Shown here piece after piece: positions 1 through 8,890 of a DNA stretch of 64,000 nt (position 1 is the first letter of the stretch; the number at the start of each line of letters is the position of its first letter). The notes below the pieces were generated by a model. That model saw only the letters and a program-made list of their open reading frames with translations, had not been told where the DNA came from and did no database searches. Made by a program: the position numbers and the translations under genes. The stretch comes from Bernardetiaceae bacterium. GTDB taxonomy: Bacteria > Bacteroidota > Bacteroidia > Cytophagales > Thermoflexibacteraceae. The stretch lies in the NCBI GenBank assembly GCA_025057115.1, contig JANWWZ010000002.1, forward strand, positions 278,603 through 342,602. The letters run 5' to 3'.

Positions 1-2
1 CA

Positions 3-1940
3 GGAGGAGATAACAAATTGAGCTACTACGCCTCTGCCAGCACGCAGAACAACATCGGTCATCAAAAGGGAACTGAATTTATTGCCAATGGCTTTCGGAT
101 AAGCGTTACTTCCCGTCCTACTAGTAAGTTTGAAGTGCGAGTAAATGCAGACTACTCTGCTGACAAGCGCAAGCAATTACCTGCTGGAGCTCCCGGATTT
201 TTCATTGTCAATGCGTGGGGGCGCAACTCTAACGCCATGCCCTTCATGACCCTTGAGCAAGTGCGCAACCCTGCTTTAGCAGCTCGAGTGGATTTGGGCA
301 TCGTTTCACCTGATGCATACACTACCCTGCGCCGCGAAAATGATATCCAGCGCATCATCGGAAGCATTAACGCCAAATATAACATTACTCAAAACTTGGT
401 GGTGGATGCGAATTTAGGCATCGATAACAGCACCATTGATGGCAAAATGATCTATCCCTTCGGACTGGTAAGCCTCTTCCCCGCAGGTCGTTTGGATATT
501 GACAAGGAAGTACTGCGGCAAAGTACTTTTACCTTAGGCATTAATCATGCATGGGAAGTGAACAAAGATCTATACATCAAATCTGCTGCAGGCTTGCAGT
601 ACGATGAAAACTTGCGCACTTATTTATACGCCCGCTTCCAAAACCGCGTACCTTCAGTAGATGAGCGCTATTTAGGAGGGTATCAAACTTTTAATGCAGG
701 CTCCAATTTTGAGCTGCGCACCCCCGTTAATACATTAGGCATCTACTTCAACGAAACCATTGGCTACAAAGAAAAGCTATTTGTAAACTTAGGCGGACGA
801 TTTGATCGCGGTACCGCTTTCCGAGAACAGTTCTTCTTTTATCCGCGAGCCTCCATCAGCTACAATCTCACAAACAACATTCGCGCACGCGCTGCCGTAG
901 GTTCCTCTGGTACTCAACCCCCGCCTTTCTTTGTCAATCCTACTTTTGGACTTGATGCAGGGGGATACAATGGAGCTTCAGTCATCAACTACGTCGTTCC
1001 TGGTAATTCTGACCTAAAACCTGAAACACAAATAGAAACCGAAGTAGGCGTAGATGGTTCACTCCTGAAAGGAAGACTCAATTTTGAGTGTACCTTCTAC
1101 AATAAGCAATTCCGCGACTTGTTGATTAACTCAGGCGTAAACCCTGCCACCAACCGCGGCTTTACTGACAACTTGGTCAATGTGGGTGAGATGTATAACC
1201 GTGGAGTAGAGTTTTCTATTAACGGAGATATCATTCGCAAGCGCGATTTGAACTGGAACATCGGCTTTACAGGAGCTACTTTGGACAACAAAGTGACTCG
1301 CTTGAATATTGCCGCTCAGCCGGGGCAAACTCCACAACTGTTAGGAGGAGTCCTTAGCGTTGCCCGCATCCGAGAAGGCTATCCGCTAAGCGGCTTGTGG
1401 ACCCCTGCCTTTACAGGTCAGGATATTTATTTAGGTTCGCCTTTTGCTAAGTTTGAATTTAACATCAACTCCCAAGTGGACTACAAAGGATTGTTTGCTC
1501 GCATTCTCTTTGGTGGCAAGCAAGGACTGAAGCGCTTCAATGGAACAGCACGCGACCTGGCAGCCGTTGGAACGCGCATGCATGAAGACTTTTGGGACAA
1601 GTCAGCCTCTGAGCTCAACGCCCCAGCAGCTCAGGGAGGTATTCTCAACGACTTTAGCCGCTGGGTACAAGATGCCAGCTTTACCAAAATCCGCTTTCTC
1701 ACTATTGGTTATACCATGCCTAAAGACATGCTTTCCAAACTGCCTGGAGGTTTTGTCAAAAAACTCACTGCCTCTATTACAGGGTCTAACCTGATTACCT
1801 TCAGCAAGTACAAAGGAGGGTATGACATCGAGGCGGAAACTTCTGGAGCAGGTCAACAAAATGCCTGGGTGCGCGGTATCGACTTCTGGGAAGGAGGAAT
1901 TCCTCGTACTTATACTTTCTCACTCAATATTGGATTTTAA
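3..1940 (+). CDS. SusC-family TonB-dependent outer-membrane receptor, C-terminal part (5' truncated)
   Basis: This is the last ~645 residues of a TonB-dependent outer-membrane transporter of the SusC/RagA family, which imports oligosaccharides, peptides or other large nutrients with a SusD lipoprotein as lid. The frame is open to the first base of the window, so the TTG at 18 is not the true start; the signal peptide, carboxypeptidase-like domain and plug lie upstream. What is present is alternating beta-strand sequence rich in aromatic and Asn residues, with the usual late-barrel features (a YNLTNNIRARAAVG strand, LKPETQIETEVGVD, and a terminal strand ending in Phe: YTFSLNIGF). The SusD gene follows after 15 bases. 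The substrate cannot be told: no glycoside hydrolase or peptidase lies next to the pair. Confidence 0.93.
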   Translation, partial: GGDNKLSYYASASTQNNIGHQKGTEFIANGFRISVTSRPTSKFEVRVNADYSADKRKQLPAGAPGFFIVNAWGRNSNAMPFMTLEQVRNPALAARVDLGIVSPDAYTTLRRENDIQRIIGSINAKYNITQNLVVDANLGIDNSTIDGKMIYPFGLVSLFPAGRLDIDKEVLRQSTFTLGINHAWEVNKDLYIKSAAGLQYDENLRTYLYARFQNRVPSVDERYLGGYQTFNAGSNFELRTPVNTLGIYFNETIGYKEKLFVNLGGRFDRGTAFREQFFFYPRASISYNLTNNIRARAAVGSSGTQPPPFFVNPTFGLDAGGYNGASVINYVVPGNSDLKPETQIETEVGVDGSLLKGRLNFECTFYNKQFRDLLINSGVNPATNRGFTDNLVNVGEMYNRGVEFSINGDIIRKRDLNWNIGFTGATLDNKVTRLNIAAQPGQTPQLLGGVLSVARIREGYPLSGLWTPAFTGQDIYLGSPFAKFEFNINSQVDYKGLFARILFGGKQGLKRFNGTARDLAAVGTRMHEDFWDKSASELNAPAAQGGILNDFSRWVQDASFTKIRFLTIGYTMPKDMLSKLPGGFVKKLTASITGSNLITFSKYKGGYDIEAETSGAGQQNAWVRGIDFWEGGIPRTYTFSLNIGF

Positions 1941-1955
1941 ACATCTTTGACGACT

Positions 1956-3248
1956 ATGAAAAACATCACCACATACGCCACGCCGGTGCTCACTGTGCTG
2001 TTTATTGTTACTGCTGCTTGCAACCGGCTCAAAGTAATCGACAACCCCGTAGCCATTACACCTGCCAGCGCTACCGATCCTGCAGGAACAGTAGCATTAG
2101 TGGCAAGTGCCTTAAAAAATGGCTTTGAAGCTCATCAGCAAATCTGTTGGTCTGCTGCCTTGATAGGCAGAGAAGAACTAAGAGCCACAGGTGCAGCAGG
2201 ACAGTTTATCTTTGCCAACCGCATAGAAGACGAAGGCGTAGTAGCGGCTGATAATTCTCAAAACACCACTAACGCTCGCCGTGCTTATACAGCTCACGCC
2301 CTAGTCATTGAAGCCTTAGATGCTATTCAGAAAAACACCTTTAGCTCTAATCCACAGCAAGATGCCAAGGCAAAAGCACTTCTTACTGCCAATGCCAAAG
2401 TAATTGAAGGATTGATGTATTTGGATTTTGCCAAGTTCTACGAACAAACTCCCGAACCGGGTACGGGTAATTTGCTCTCGCCGCAAGAGGCAAAAAATCG
2501 CGCTATTGCTGCTTTGCAAACAGCTAAACAGCAGTTTCAAGCCTACAGTGCCAATTCTGCACCGGATGTAGTAGTGGGCGGAAGTCCTATTACTACTGGT
2601 TTGCTATTGAATACTAACCGCTCTGGCGAAAAGCTCTGCGATTCTTTGATTGGCATGCTGCATTTTGATACTGGCACGCGCAACCAAGCTATCGAGTTTT
2701 TGCGCAACGGCTATACAGCTGCAGACGCACCTACGCAAGCAGGGTTCCGCGTTATCAATGCCCTTACCGGACCTGGTCTTTACCCGCCCGTAGTCAATTA
2801 CATCTCTTTCCGCGTGAATGACTATAGCGATAGCTTTGTAGCCAACCGCATCCCTGGAGATGTCAATCGTCGTGGGGCTCCCGTCAACTGGTTTGACCCT
2901 ACAGTGCCCATTGAAACGCGAATTAACTACTTTTTCCCCGTGCCTCCTGGACCAGGTGCTATTACTCCTGTGGTAATCTATCCTTTGATTAGCTGGCAGG
3001 AGGTAGCTCTTATGCTTGCCGAGCTAGGACAAGCAGATCGCGCCACTACAGTGTTCAACGTGGTGCGCAGTTGGGGCGTTCCCGAAGCCCAAGCCCGCGC
3101 CATTGCCGATAATCCTACAGAGTTTCCCCTTTCGCGCATTGCCCGCTACGAATATGTGGGCAGAGGACGCCGTTGGAGTCAGGTAAATGCCGAGCGACCT
3201 AATACCTACCGACGCTGGCCCCTGAGTTTTGAATTCTCTTTGCGCTGA
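1956..3248 (+). CDS. SusD/RagB-family nutrient-binding outer-membrane lipoprotein
   Basis: Surface lipoprotein partner of the SusC receptor just upstream. The N-terminus is a lipoprotein signal (hydrophobic stretch, then TAAC before NRLKV), so the mature protein should be lipid-anchored at that Cys. The body is helical and TPR-like, as in SusD, with the family's late ISWQEVALMLAELG helix and a closing segment naming the polar/aromatic C-terminus. At about 430 residues it is slightly shorter than most SusD proteins (480-600). The open frame extends to a TTG at 1947, but the ATG at 1956 gives a normal signal peptide and a 15-base gap from the SusC stop. It is certainly co-transcribed with SusC and ends at a strong terminator (3256-3292). 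Confidence 0.92.
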   Translation: MKNITTYATPVLTVLFIVTAACNRLKVIDNPVAITPASATDPAGTVALVASALKNGFEAHQQICWSAALIGREELRATGAAGQFIFANRIEDEGVVAADNSQNTTNARRAYTAHALVIEALDAIQKNTFSSNPQQDAKAKALLTANAKVIEGLMYLDFAKFYEQTPEPGTGNLLSPQEAKNRAIAALQTAKQQFQAYSANSAPDVVVGGSPITTGLLLNTNRSGEKLCDSLIGMLHFDTGTRNQAIEFLRNGYTAADAPTQAGFRVINALTGPGLYPPVVNYISFRVNDYSDSFVANRIPGDVNRRGAPVNWFDPTVPIETRINYFFPVPPGPGAITPVVIYPLISWQEVALMLAELGQADRATTVFNVVRSWGVPEAQARAIADNPTEFPLSRIARYEYVGRGRRWSQVNAERPNTYRRWPLSFEFSLR

Positions 3249-3255
3249 GAGGGTC

Positions 3256-3292
3256 ATCCTGACAGGAAATGCCTTCCTGTCAGGATTTTTTA
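3256..3292 (+). terminator. Rho-independent terminator of the susCD operon
   Basis: A perfect 12-bp inverted repeat (3256-3267 with 3275-3286) around a 7-base loop is followed by TTTTTTAT on the + strand, 8 bases after the SusD stop. The minus strand has no T-run after the stem, so it should not serve the convergent lnt gene. Confidence 0.9.
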
Positions 3293-3325
3293 TTTCATCC
3301 AGCTGTTGCTTGCTAATTAGCAGGG

Positions 3326-5020
3326 TTATTTGCTTGACGCCGTTTTTGCTAAAGCAGGCTTATTTCCTTTTACTCCTCTCACTTTTCTTCTTACAAAAGC
3401 CGATAAAATCATAAAAGCCGCTAAAAAAGTGGCCAGCCGATAGAGGGCATCTCCCATGCGAACATAAAAGGTGTGCACACTATTGGCGTGAATATTCACT
3501 GCACTGGCTCCTTGCCAACCATAAGCAATAGTGTGAATTAACTCACCGCGTTGGTTAATAAATCCAGAAATGCCTGTATTAGCAGCCCGAGCAACACTGC
3601 GGCGGGTTTCTATGGCGCGCAGCCGAGCCAAAGCCAAGTGCTGCACATGCCCAGGCGTATTGCCCCACCAACCGTCATTGGTAATAATTCCCAAAATATG
3701 GGCATTTTGCTTTACATAATCTGTAACAAACTCCCCATAGGCAGACTCGTAGCATATAATGGGAGCCATTCCTATGCTATCGGCGCTAAAAAATACTGTG
3801 CGATGTTCTTGCGTGCCCAAATTGCCTACCACTCCTCCTAAGTTGAGCATGTAGCGATCATCTAACCAGCGAAAAATGCCAGCCAACGGATTGGACTCCA
3901 CTCCTACTACTAACTTAGACTTGTGATAATATTGCACAGTAGTATCTTCTCGGATAAAAACAGCCGTGTTAAAAATTTCATATCCAACGCCGTGGCGGTC
4001 CTTTCTAATGGTAGGGCGATCAGGCAGATTATCAAGCGGATAGACTATATACGTATCAGCTCCTGTAAGCAAGTTAACATGGGGATGTTCCCGTTTAAAC
4101 TTGGCTACTTCTGACATTGGATAAGGCGCCGTAAGAGAGCTAAAGTGGTCATCTTCCATAAATGTTTGATGCAGGGAAGTCTCAGGCCAAAGCAAGAAAA
4201 CAGTTTGCGGCGTTATGACTTGTTTGCTCAGGCGGATAAATCTTTTGACTTGTTCTTGGTAAGGTACATAAGTGGTGCCCTCGTTGCTTTGCCCTGTTTT
4301 GGCGTTGTACTCGAACTTCTCGGCGTAGCAGTCTAAATTAGGTTGTACTACAGCTACTTCTACCTTAGGACCGCGTTCTTTGTAGTTTCTATATACTAAA
4401 AGCGAAGCCGTGAGAGGCACAAGAGCAACCATCAGGGTGAGAACAGCACTAAGTTTCCACAAATATTTTGACTTCCAAAGTGTTTCAAAAACCATCAAAT
4501 TGACGGCTAACACCCAAATACTACCCCCCGCTACTCCTGTGTACTCATACCATTGCACCCACTGGGGAACGAATCCAAATGCGTTGCCCAAGGTGAGCCA
4601 TGGCCAAGAAAACCCCCAATGATGGTGAAAATATTCGAACGAGAGCCACAGAACAAAAAACAACAAGTACCCAAATTTATCCGACGAAGCTCGCACTGCT
4701 GCATGAAATAAGGTAAAAACCCCTGCCATTAAAGCAGCGTTTGCTGTAAAGGCAAAGATGGCTCCGCCTGGAGAGGCGTTCCATAGCCACCAAGTAGCCA
4801 CTGCATTCCATGTTAAAAAAGCTAGGTAACCGTAAGCATAGCACCACCACAAATAGCGTTTGACATTACTGCGGCGAATAATGTACTCTATGGCAAACAA
4901 GGGGGCAAAGCCAAAAAAAATTAGCCATACTGTATAAGCATACCATGCCAATCCTAGCATGATTCCGGCAGCCAAAGCCAAAACAAACAAATAACGGCGC
5001 GAAAGTTGCAGAGAGAGCAT
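3326..5020 (-). CDS. lnt: Apolipoprotein N-acyltransferase
   Basis: Transfers an acyl chain from phospholipid to the free amino group of the lipid-modified Cys, the last step of lipoprotein maturation, in the inner membrane. The 564-residue protein has an N-terminal membrane domain (about six helices in residues 10-215), a periplasmic nitrilase-fold domain (about 230-500) and a final transmembrane helix (about 528-545), the Lnt order. Catalytic Glu-Lys-Cys residues are visible: E280 in LLWPETS, K377 in YYHKSKL, and C423 in IICYES; E385 fits the second essential Glu. Length is slightly above the E. coli enzyme (512). It faces the susCD operon convergently. A TAAATTTG box at 5047-5040, about 20 bases before the ATG, may be its promoter. 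Confidence 0.93.
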   Translation of the reverse strand: MLSLQLSRRYLFVLALAAGIMLGLAWYAYTVWLIFFGFAPLFAIEYIIRRSNVKRYLWWCYAYGYLAFLTWNAVATWWLWNASPGGAIFAFTANAALMAGVFTLFHAAVRASSDKFGYLLFFVLWLSFEYFHHHWGFSWPWLTLGNAFGFVPQWVQWYEYTGVAGGSIWVLAVNLMVFETLWKSKYLWKLSAVLTLMVALVPLTASLLVYRNYKERGPKVEVAVVQPNLDCYAEKFEYNAKTGQSNEGTTYVPYQEQVKRFIRLSKQVITPQTVFLLWPETSLHQTFMEDDHFSSLTAPYPMSEVAKFKREHPHVNLLTGADTYIVYPLDNLPDRPTIRKDRHGVGYEIFNTAVFIREDTTVQYYHKSKLVVGVESNPLAGIFRWLDDRYMLNLGGVVGNLGTQEHRTVFFSADSIGMAPIICYESAYGEFVTDYVKQNAHILGIITNDGWWGNTPGHVQHLALARLRAIETRRSVARAANTGISGFINQRGELIHTIAYGWQGASAVNIHANSVHTFYVRMGDALYRLATFLAAFMILSAFVRRKVRGVKGNKPALAKTASSK

Positions 5021-5039
5021 ACCAGAGTATTTGATGCAG

Positions 5040-5047
5040 CAAATTTA
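5040..5047 (-). promoter_or_regulatory. Possible Bacteroidota -7 box for lnt
   Basis: TAAATTTG on the minus strand matches the TAnnTTTG -7 consensus of the Bacteroidota housekeeping sigma factor and lies 19 bases upstream of the lnt ATG. No clear -33 TTG is present at the right spacing, so this is tentative. Confidence 0.4.
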
Positions 5048-5133
5048 ACCGACCCGTAGAGCTAAAGTAGAGTCTGATATTTGTGAATAAATTGTCTTAA
5101 TTTAGCATAGTCAAGTACAAAACCCCTATTTGT

Positions 5134-6027
5134 ATGAGAATATTTTTGAAAATTGGCGTTTATTTGTGTGTGTTCATCGGCGTATCTCATAGTGTCGCTG
5201 CCCAGCAACAATCCAAGAAAAACAATGCTTCTACTACTTCTTCCTCCACTACTGCCAAACCTACTGAATCAGAGCTAAAAAAACTCACCATCGCCTTTGT
5301 TGATAGCTACAGCAAATTTATCCAGACAAAGGACAAAGCCTCCGTGCTTAGGTTTGTGCATGAAAAAGTATCCTCTTCTCTGTTTAATGCAAGTGTAAGC
5401 GGCAAGTACCGCAATTTTACAAGTGACTACCAAGGACTTGATGAACATCTCAATAGAATTGCCAAAGATGAAAATTTCAACTATGTCTACAAACTGACAG
5501 GCATTGTTGCTGAACATTCTTCTGATGAGTTTGGATCTGTGGTTTATACAGCAGACTACCAAACTGAGCGCGATGGCGCCGTGTGGGAAAAAGGATCGGA
5601 GCAAGTAACGCTAGTGTTCAAAAAGTTCAATGATGGTTGGAAAATTATCTACTACAACAGTGTAAACATAGAAAACGAAAAACTGCGCGGCGACTGCTCT
5701 TGCGAAATATTTGAATCCAAGCCAGGCAACTTTGTTACAAAAACCCTTTTGCCGAGCGGTAGAGACTACACAGAAGATTTACAAAATTTTGAATTTTTAC
5801 AAAAACCTGAAGGGCGCATTATTCGTGCAGGTAACCAAGTTTATAACTGGTCGGAAGAGGGCGAAATTTCCTACATCCCTCAACAAAGCGGAAAACCCAC
5901 CACAGTATCGCCTACTACTATAAAATTATCTACCCCTGTTGCTGAAAAAGAACAAGCAGTTATTCTCATTTTACGCGAGGTGAACTATAAGGAAAATTGT
6001 GCGAACATCAAAGTGCGAAAGAAATAG
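5134..6027 (+). CDS. Secreted protein of unknown function, first of a tandem paralogous pair (NTF2-like N-terminal region)
   Basis: A 297-residue exported protein with a clear signal peptide (residues 1-23, cleavage VAA/QQQ), then a Ser/Thr-rich linker to about 45. Residues 48-180 read like an NTF2/SnoaL-type alpha+beta domain (long helix LTIAFVDSYSKFI, then strands ending in VTLVFKKFNDGWKIIYY). The C-terminal third is beta-rich. The striking feature is EKLRGDCSCEIFESK (C188, C190), repeated almost exactly in the next gene, together with a third Cys close to the C-terminus (KENCANIKV). The pair suggests a disulfide or metal site. Not recognised as a named family; the NTF2-like reading is inference. 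The next gene begins inside its last 29 bases. Confidence 0.8.
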   Translation: MRIFLKIGVYLCVFIGVSHSVAAQQQSKKNNASTTSSSTTAKPTESELKKLTIAFVDSYSKFIQTKDKASVLRFVHEKVSSSLFNASVSGKYRNFTSDYQGLDEHLNRIAKDENFNYVYKLTGIVAEHSSDEFGSVVYTADYQTERDGAVWEKGSEQVTLVFKKFNDGWKIIYYNSVNIENEKLRGDCSCEIFESKPGNFVTKTLLPSGRDYTEDLQNFEFLQKPEGRIIRAGNQVYNWSEEGEISYIPQQSGKPTTVSPTTIKLSTPVAEKEQAVILILREVNYKENCANIKVRKK

Positions 6028-6913
6028 TTTGCCATCAATATCCATACAAGAAATAGCAACAGCACAAAGATACGCTTGCCAATGGCTGCTGTTGCTTTTC
6101 TTCTTTCAACTGCTATTTTGCTTACAAGCACAAGGAAATCATACTCCAGAAGCAGAACGACTCATACAACTATTTGCCGACGACTACACTACCAAAGGTC
6201 CGAAGTCTGAAAAGCAGCTCAATGCTTTTATAGCAGTATCCGACCCTGGAATGACCTTTGAGCTCACCATGGTAGCCCTAAGCGGCAATAAAAAGTTTTA
6301 TACAGGCAATGTCGCAGACTGGATACAATTTTTGCGGCGCATGCATGCAGAAGGCTCAGCGGAAGTAGTCCGCAGCCTTAAAAAAATCGAACTACTTCAC
6401 CAGCGACCTAATACCATCTACGCTACTGTTTGCGTAGAATTTGCCCAACTTATCAACACTAAACCTGTAGTAAAAGGCGATGAATATTTGCACGTGCTGC
6501 TGCGAAAAGTGGACGAATTTCAATGGCGCATTATCAATGTGCACATCTTAATGATTGAAACTGAAAAATTTCGCGGCATGTGTCTTTGTGAACTTTTTAA
6601 TTCCAAAGGAACTTCTAATATTTCTGCAAAAATTACCATTCCTGCAGGAGCTACTTACCGCTCTGTAAGCGTAACCTTCCAAATGGAGGAATGCGATCCC
6701 AAGCAAAAAACGCTCTTGATTAGAATCACTAATTTCGAATTTATTTGGCTAGCCACGGGACAAGTATATCTCCTTAAAGATGGAACCCCTTGCAAACTCA
6801 ACGGTGCAAATGCAGAACTAATAGGAGTTGCGATAGAACAAAAAGATCTCTTCTCCCTCATTATCAAGAAATACCTTTTTGAATCCGAATGCTCGCAAAT
6901 TACTTTCAAATAG
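5999..6913 (+). CDS. Secreted protein of unknown function, second of the tandem paralogous pair
   Basis: A 304-residue paralogue of the preceding protein. It shares the NTF2-like region (helix with LIQLFADDY; strands ending LLRKVDEFQWRIINVHIL), the motif EKFRGMCLCELFNSK (C195, C197) and the C-terminal Cys (FESECSQITF). A hydrophobic signal sequence (about residues 28-44, WLLLLFFFQLLFCLQAQ) is preceded by a long N-terminus if the GTG at 5999 is used; this start overlaps the upstream gene by 29 bases. The TTG at 6029, directly after the upstream stop, gives a more usual signal peptide and is a good alternative; no ATG fits. Overlap or near-contact indicates translational coupling. Identity with its neighbour is low outside the motifs, so the duplication is old. 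Confidence 0.75.
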   Translation: MRTSKCERNSLPSISIQEIATAQRYACQWLLLLFFFQLLFCLQAQGNHTPEAERLIQLFADDYTTKGPKSEKQLNAFIAVSDPGMTFELTMVALSGNKKFYTGNVADWIQFLRRMHAEGSAEVVRSLKKIELLHQRPNTIYATVCVEFAQLINTKPVVKGDEYLHVLLRKVDEFQWRIINVHILMIETEKFRGMCLCELFNSKGTSNISAKITIPAGATYRSVSVTFQMEECDPKQKTLLIRITNFEFIWLATGQVYLLKDGTPCKLNGANAELIGVAIEQKDLFSLIIKKYLFESECSQITFK

Positions 6914-7006
6914 TAGCCAAAATGTGAAAAAACATTGCAAGTAGCCTTTCTTGAAGCGAACGACATAAGCGTTAGTTTGCGCCTGTCTCTGGTTGAGAAA
7001 TTTGCA

Positions 7007-8869
7007 TTACTTCTGGCGAAGTAAGTCATATACAGCTTCCAGAAGTTTAGCACGTATGTTCCGCTCCACAATGCGCTGATTGGTGCGGGTAGGGTAAACT
7101 CGGTTGGAAAGAAATACGAAAAGCAATTGATGAGCGGGGTCCGCCCAGGTGTAAGTACCCGTAAACCCTAAGTGTCCAAAGCTCTTTAGCGAGGCAGAAG
7201 GTGCAGTATTGCCAGTCCGCGGTTTGTCAAACACTAATCCACGGTGATCACTGCCGGTACTATTTCCATTGCAAAAATGGCACTTGGTAAAATAAGCCAC
7301 TGTTGCAGGCTTGAGATATTGCTTGCCTGCATAATTTCCTTGGTTGAGGTACATTTGCATTAGTTTGGCAAGATCGACTGCATTGCCGAACAGTCCAGCA
7401 TGTCCAGAAACGCCGCCCATCATTGCCGCCCCTTCGTCGTGAACGGTGCCATGTAATAGTTGCTTGCGGAAGACGCTATCTATTTCAGTAGGCACAATAT
7501 CACTCGGTGGAATTCCTTTAGAAAGAGGGTTGAAAACTAGCGTTGCTGCTCCCAATGGACGGTAAAAGTGAATATTCAAATATTCCTCAAAACCCAGTCC
7601 AGTGAGCTGTTTGACTAGTTGGGGATAGAAGTAAAAAGAAAGGTCGCTGTATACGTACTTGCCGCGATTGTTGAGAGGAGATTGACAAATTTGCTGCAAG
7701 ATGGAGTCTGGATAGTCGCGGCGAATGTAAAGTTTGTGCGCTACTTTGAGAGAAAAAATTTCCGTAGAGTCCTTGCTGAATATACTGGCGGACAAACTGC
7801 CGTCTGCTTGCCGAAGTTGTTGCCAAAAAGATATCCACGCTTTTAGCCCAGCTCGATGGGAAAGTATTTCTTTCAGGGTAAGGTCGCGTTTGTTAGAAGA
7901 TGCCCAAAGCGGATGATAATGGGAGAAAGGTTTTTCAAGGTCGATTTGCTGCTCTTCAAAAAGTTTCATCAAGGCTGCTGCTGAAGCACTAATTTTAGTT
8001 ATAGAAGCCAGGTCAAATAAGTGATGTCTTTGCACTGCTATAAGGGAGTCGTAGGTGTGAAAACCAAAGGCTTTGTAGTAGAATACTTTGCCTTCTTTGG
8101 CAGCTAAAATTACGCATCCAGGGAATGCTTTGCCAGCAATAGCTTCTTCCACGATAGTTTCTATCTTTTTCAACTGAGAGCGATGGATGCCTAGCTCCTC
8201 CGGCCAGGTGAACTTGAGCCTTCCCAGTGGTTTGGTTTCAATTCCTGCACCCTTTTCAAAAAGAGGAGAAAGATCAAAAGGCAATTTTCCTTGAAAACCG
8301 ATTGCTCCAAAAATTGCTTGTGCCATCAATTCTTGCGCTTCTGGAGTGCTGCTATAGGCAAGGGCAACAGCTTGCCAATCATCCACTTTTCCAACTTGTA
8401 ATACTTGCCAAGGGTTGCCAAATATTACCAGTACTACTTTGGCTTGCTTGCTTAGTCGTTCTAGTAGATAAGTTACAGGTAGGTCAATTAGCTTATCTTC
8501 CTCTGAGCTACGCAAGGCAACTATTACCACGTCAAAAGGCATGAGCTTTTCAAGTAGTTCATTTCCTCTTTGGATGCTATTGATCTCTGCAGAGAAACAT
8601 TTTACTGGGGCATATAACTGCAAAGTAGTCTCAAAGGCATCCAATGCAGGAGCCCTCCCTATAGAAAGAGCTGCAAACTGGTGTTGTTCTAATTCCTTAA
8701 ATGGTAGCAAGTCATTTTTGTTTTGCAACAAGGTTAGAGAGCGTTCTGTGGCTTGCCGTTGCTGCCATGCTTTGTGCCAATCCACTTCCTGATTTGATTG
8801 CTGTCCACAGCTTGGAGTTGTGTTGTTAATCAGAACCAATACAAAAAGGTAGCACAAGGAATGTTTCAT
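7007..8869 (-). CDS. GH3 C-terminal-domain/serine beta-lactamase-like hydrolase fusion lacking the GH3 catalytic barrel
   Basis: Exported protein of 620 residues (ATG at 8869; the frame opens two codons earlier with TTG). After a signal peptide ending near SCGQQ (possibly a lipoprotein), residues about 40-210 match the alpha/beta sandwich that follows the catalytic barrel in family 3 glycosidases (RSLTLLQNKNDLLPF start, then the VVLVIFGNP core). Residues about 225-610 are a class C beta-lactamase/esterase-type domain: S289-x-x-K292 (SITK), Y407-S-D, and H566-L-G. Many Bacteroidota encode a ~1000-residue GH3 N-acetylglucosaminidase fused to this hydrolase; here the GH3 barrel is absent. The gene has its own signal peptide and sits directly after a different gene, so this is domain loss, not a frameshift. 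Likely acts on cell-wall peptides or esters in the periplasm (inference). Confidence 0.85.
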   Translation of the reverse strand: MKHSLCYLFVLVLINNTTPSCGQQSNQEVDWHKAWQQRQATERSLTLLQNKNDLLPFKELEQHQFAALSIGRAPALDAFETTLQLYAPVKCFSAEINSIQRGNELLEKLMPFDVVIVALRSSEEDKLIDLPVTYLLERLSKQAKVVLVIFGNPWQVLQVGKVDDWQAVALAYSSTPEAQELMAQAIFGAIGFQGKLPFDLSPLFEKGAGIETKPLGRLKFTWPEELGIHRSQLKKIETIVEEAIAGKAFPGCVILAAKEGKVFYYKAFGFHTYDSLIAVQRHHLFDLASITKISASAAALMKLFEEQQIDLEKPFSHYHPLWASSNKRDLTLKEILSHRAGLKAWISFWQQLRQADGSLSASIFSKDSTEIFSLKVAHKLYIRRDYPDSILQQICQSPLNNRGKYVYSDLSFYFYPQLVKQLTGLGFEEYLNIHFYRPLGAATLVFNPLSKGIPPSDIVPTEIDSVFRKQLLHGTVHDEGAAMMGGVSGHAGLFGNAVDLAKLMQMYLNQGNYAGKQYLKPATVAYFTKCHFCNGNSTGSDHRGLVFDKPRTGNTAPSASLKSFGHLGFTGTYTWADPAHQLLFVFLSNRVYPTRTNQRIVERNIRAKLLEAVYDLLRQK

Positions 8870-8890
8870 GCGCAAAAATAGGCGTAAGTG

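Noticed and set aside
6655..7071. 138-codon minus-strand ORF between the CxCE pair and the hydrolase
   Set aside because: It overlaps the real gene ending at 6913 and the end of the hydrolase gene; Cys/Phe-rich content suggests chance.
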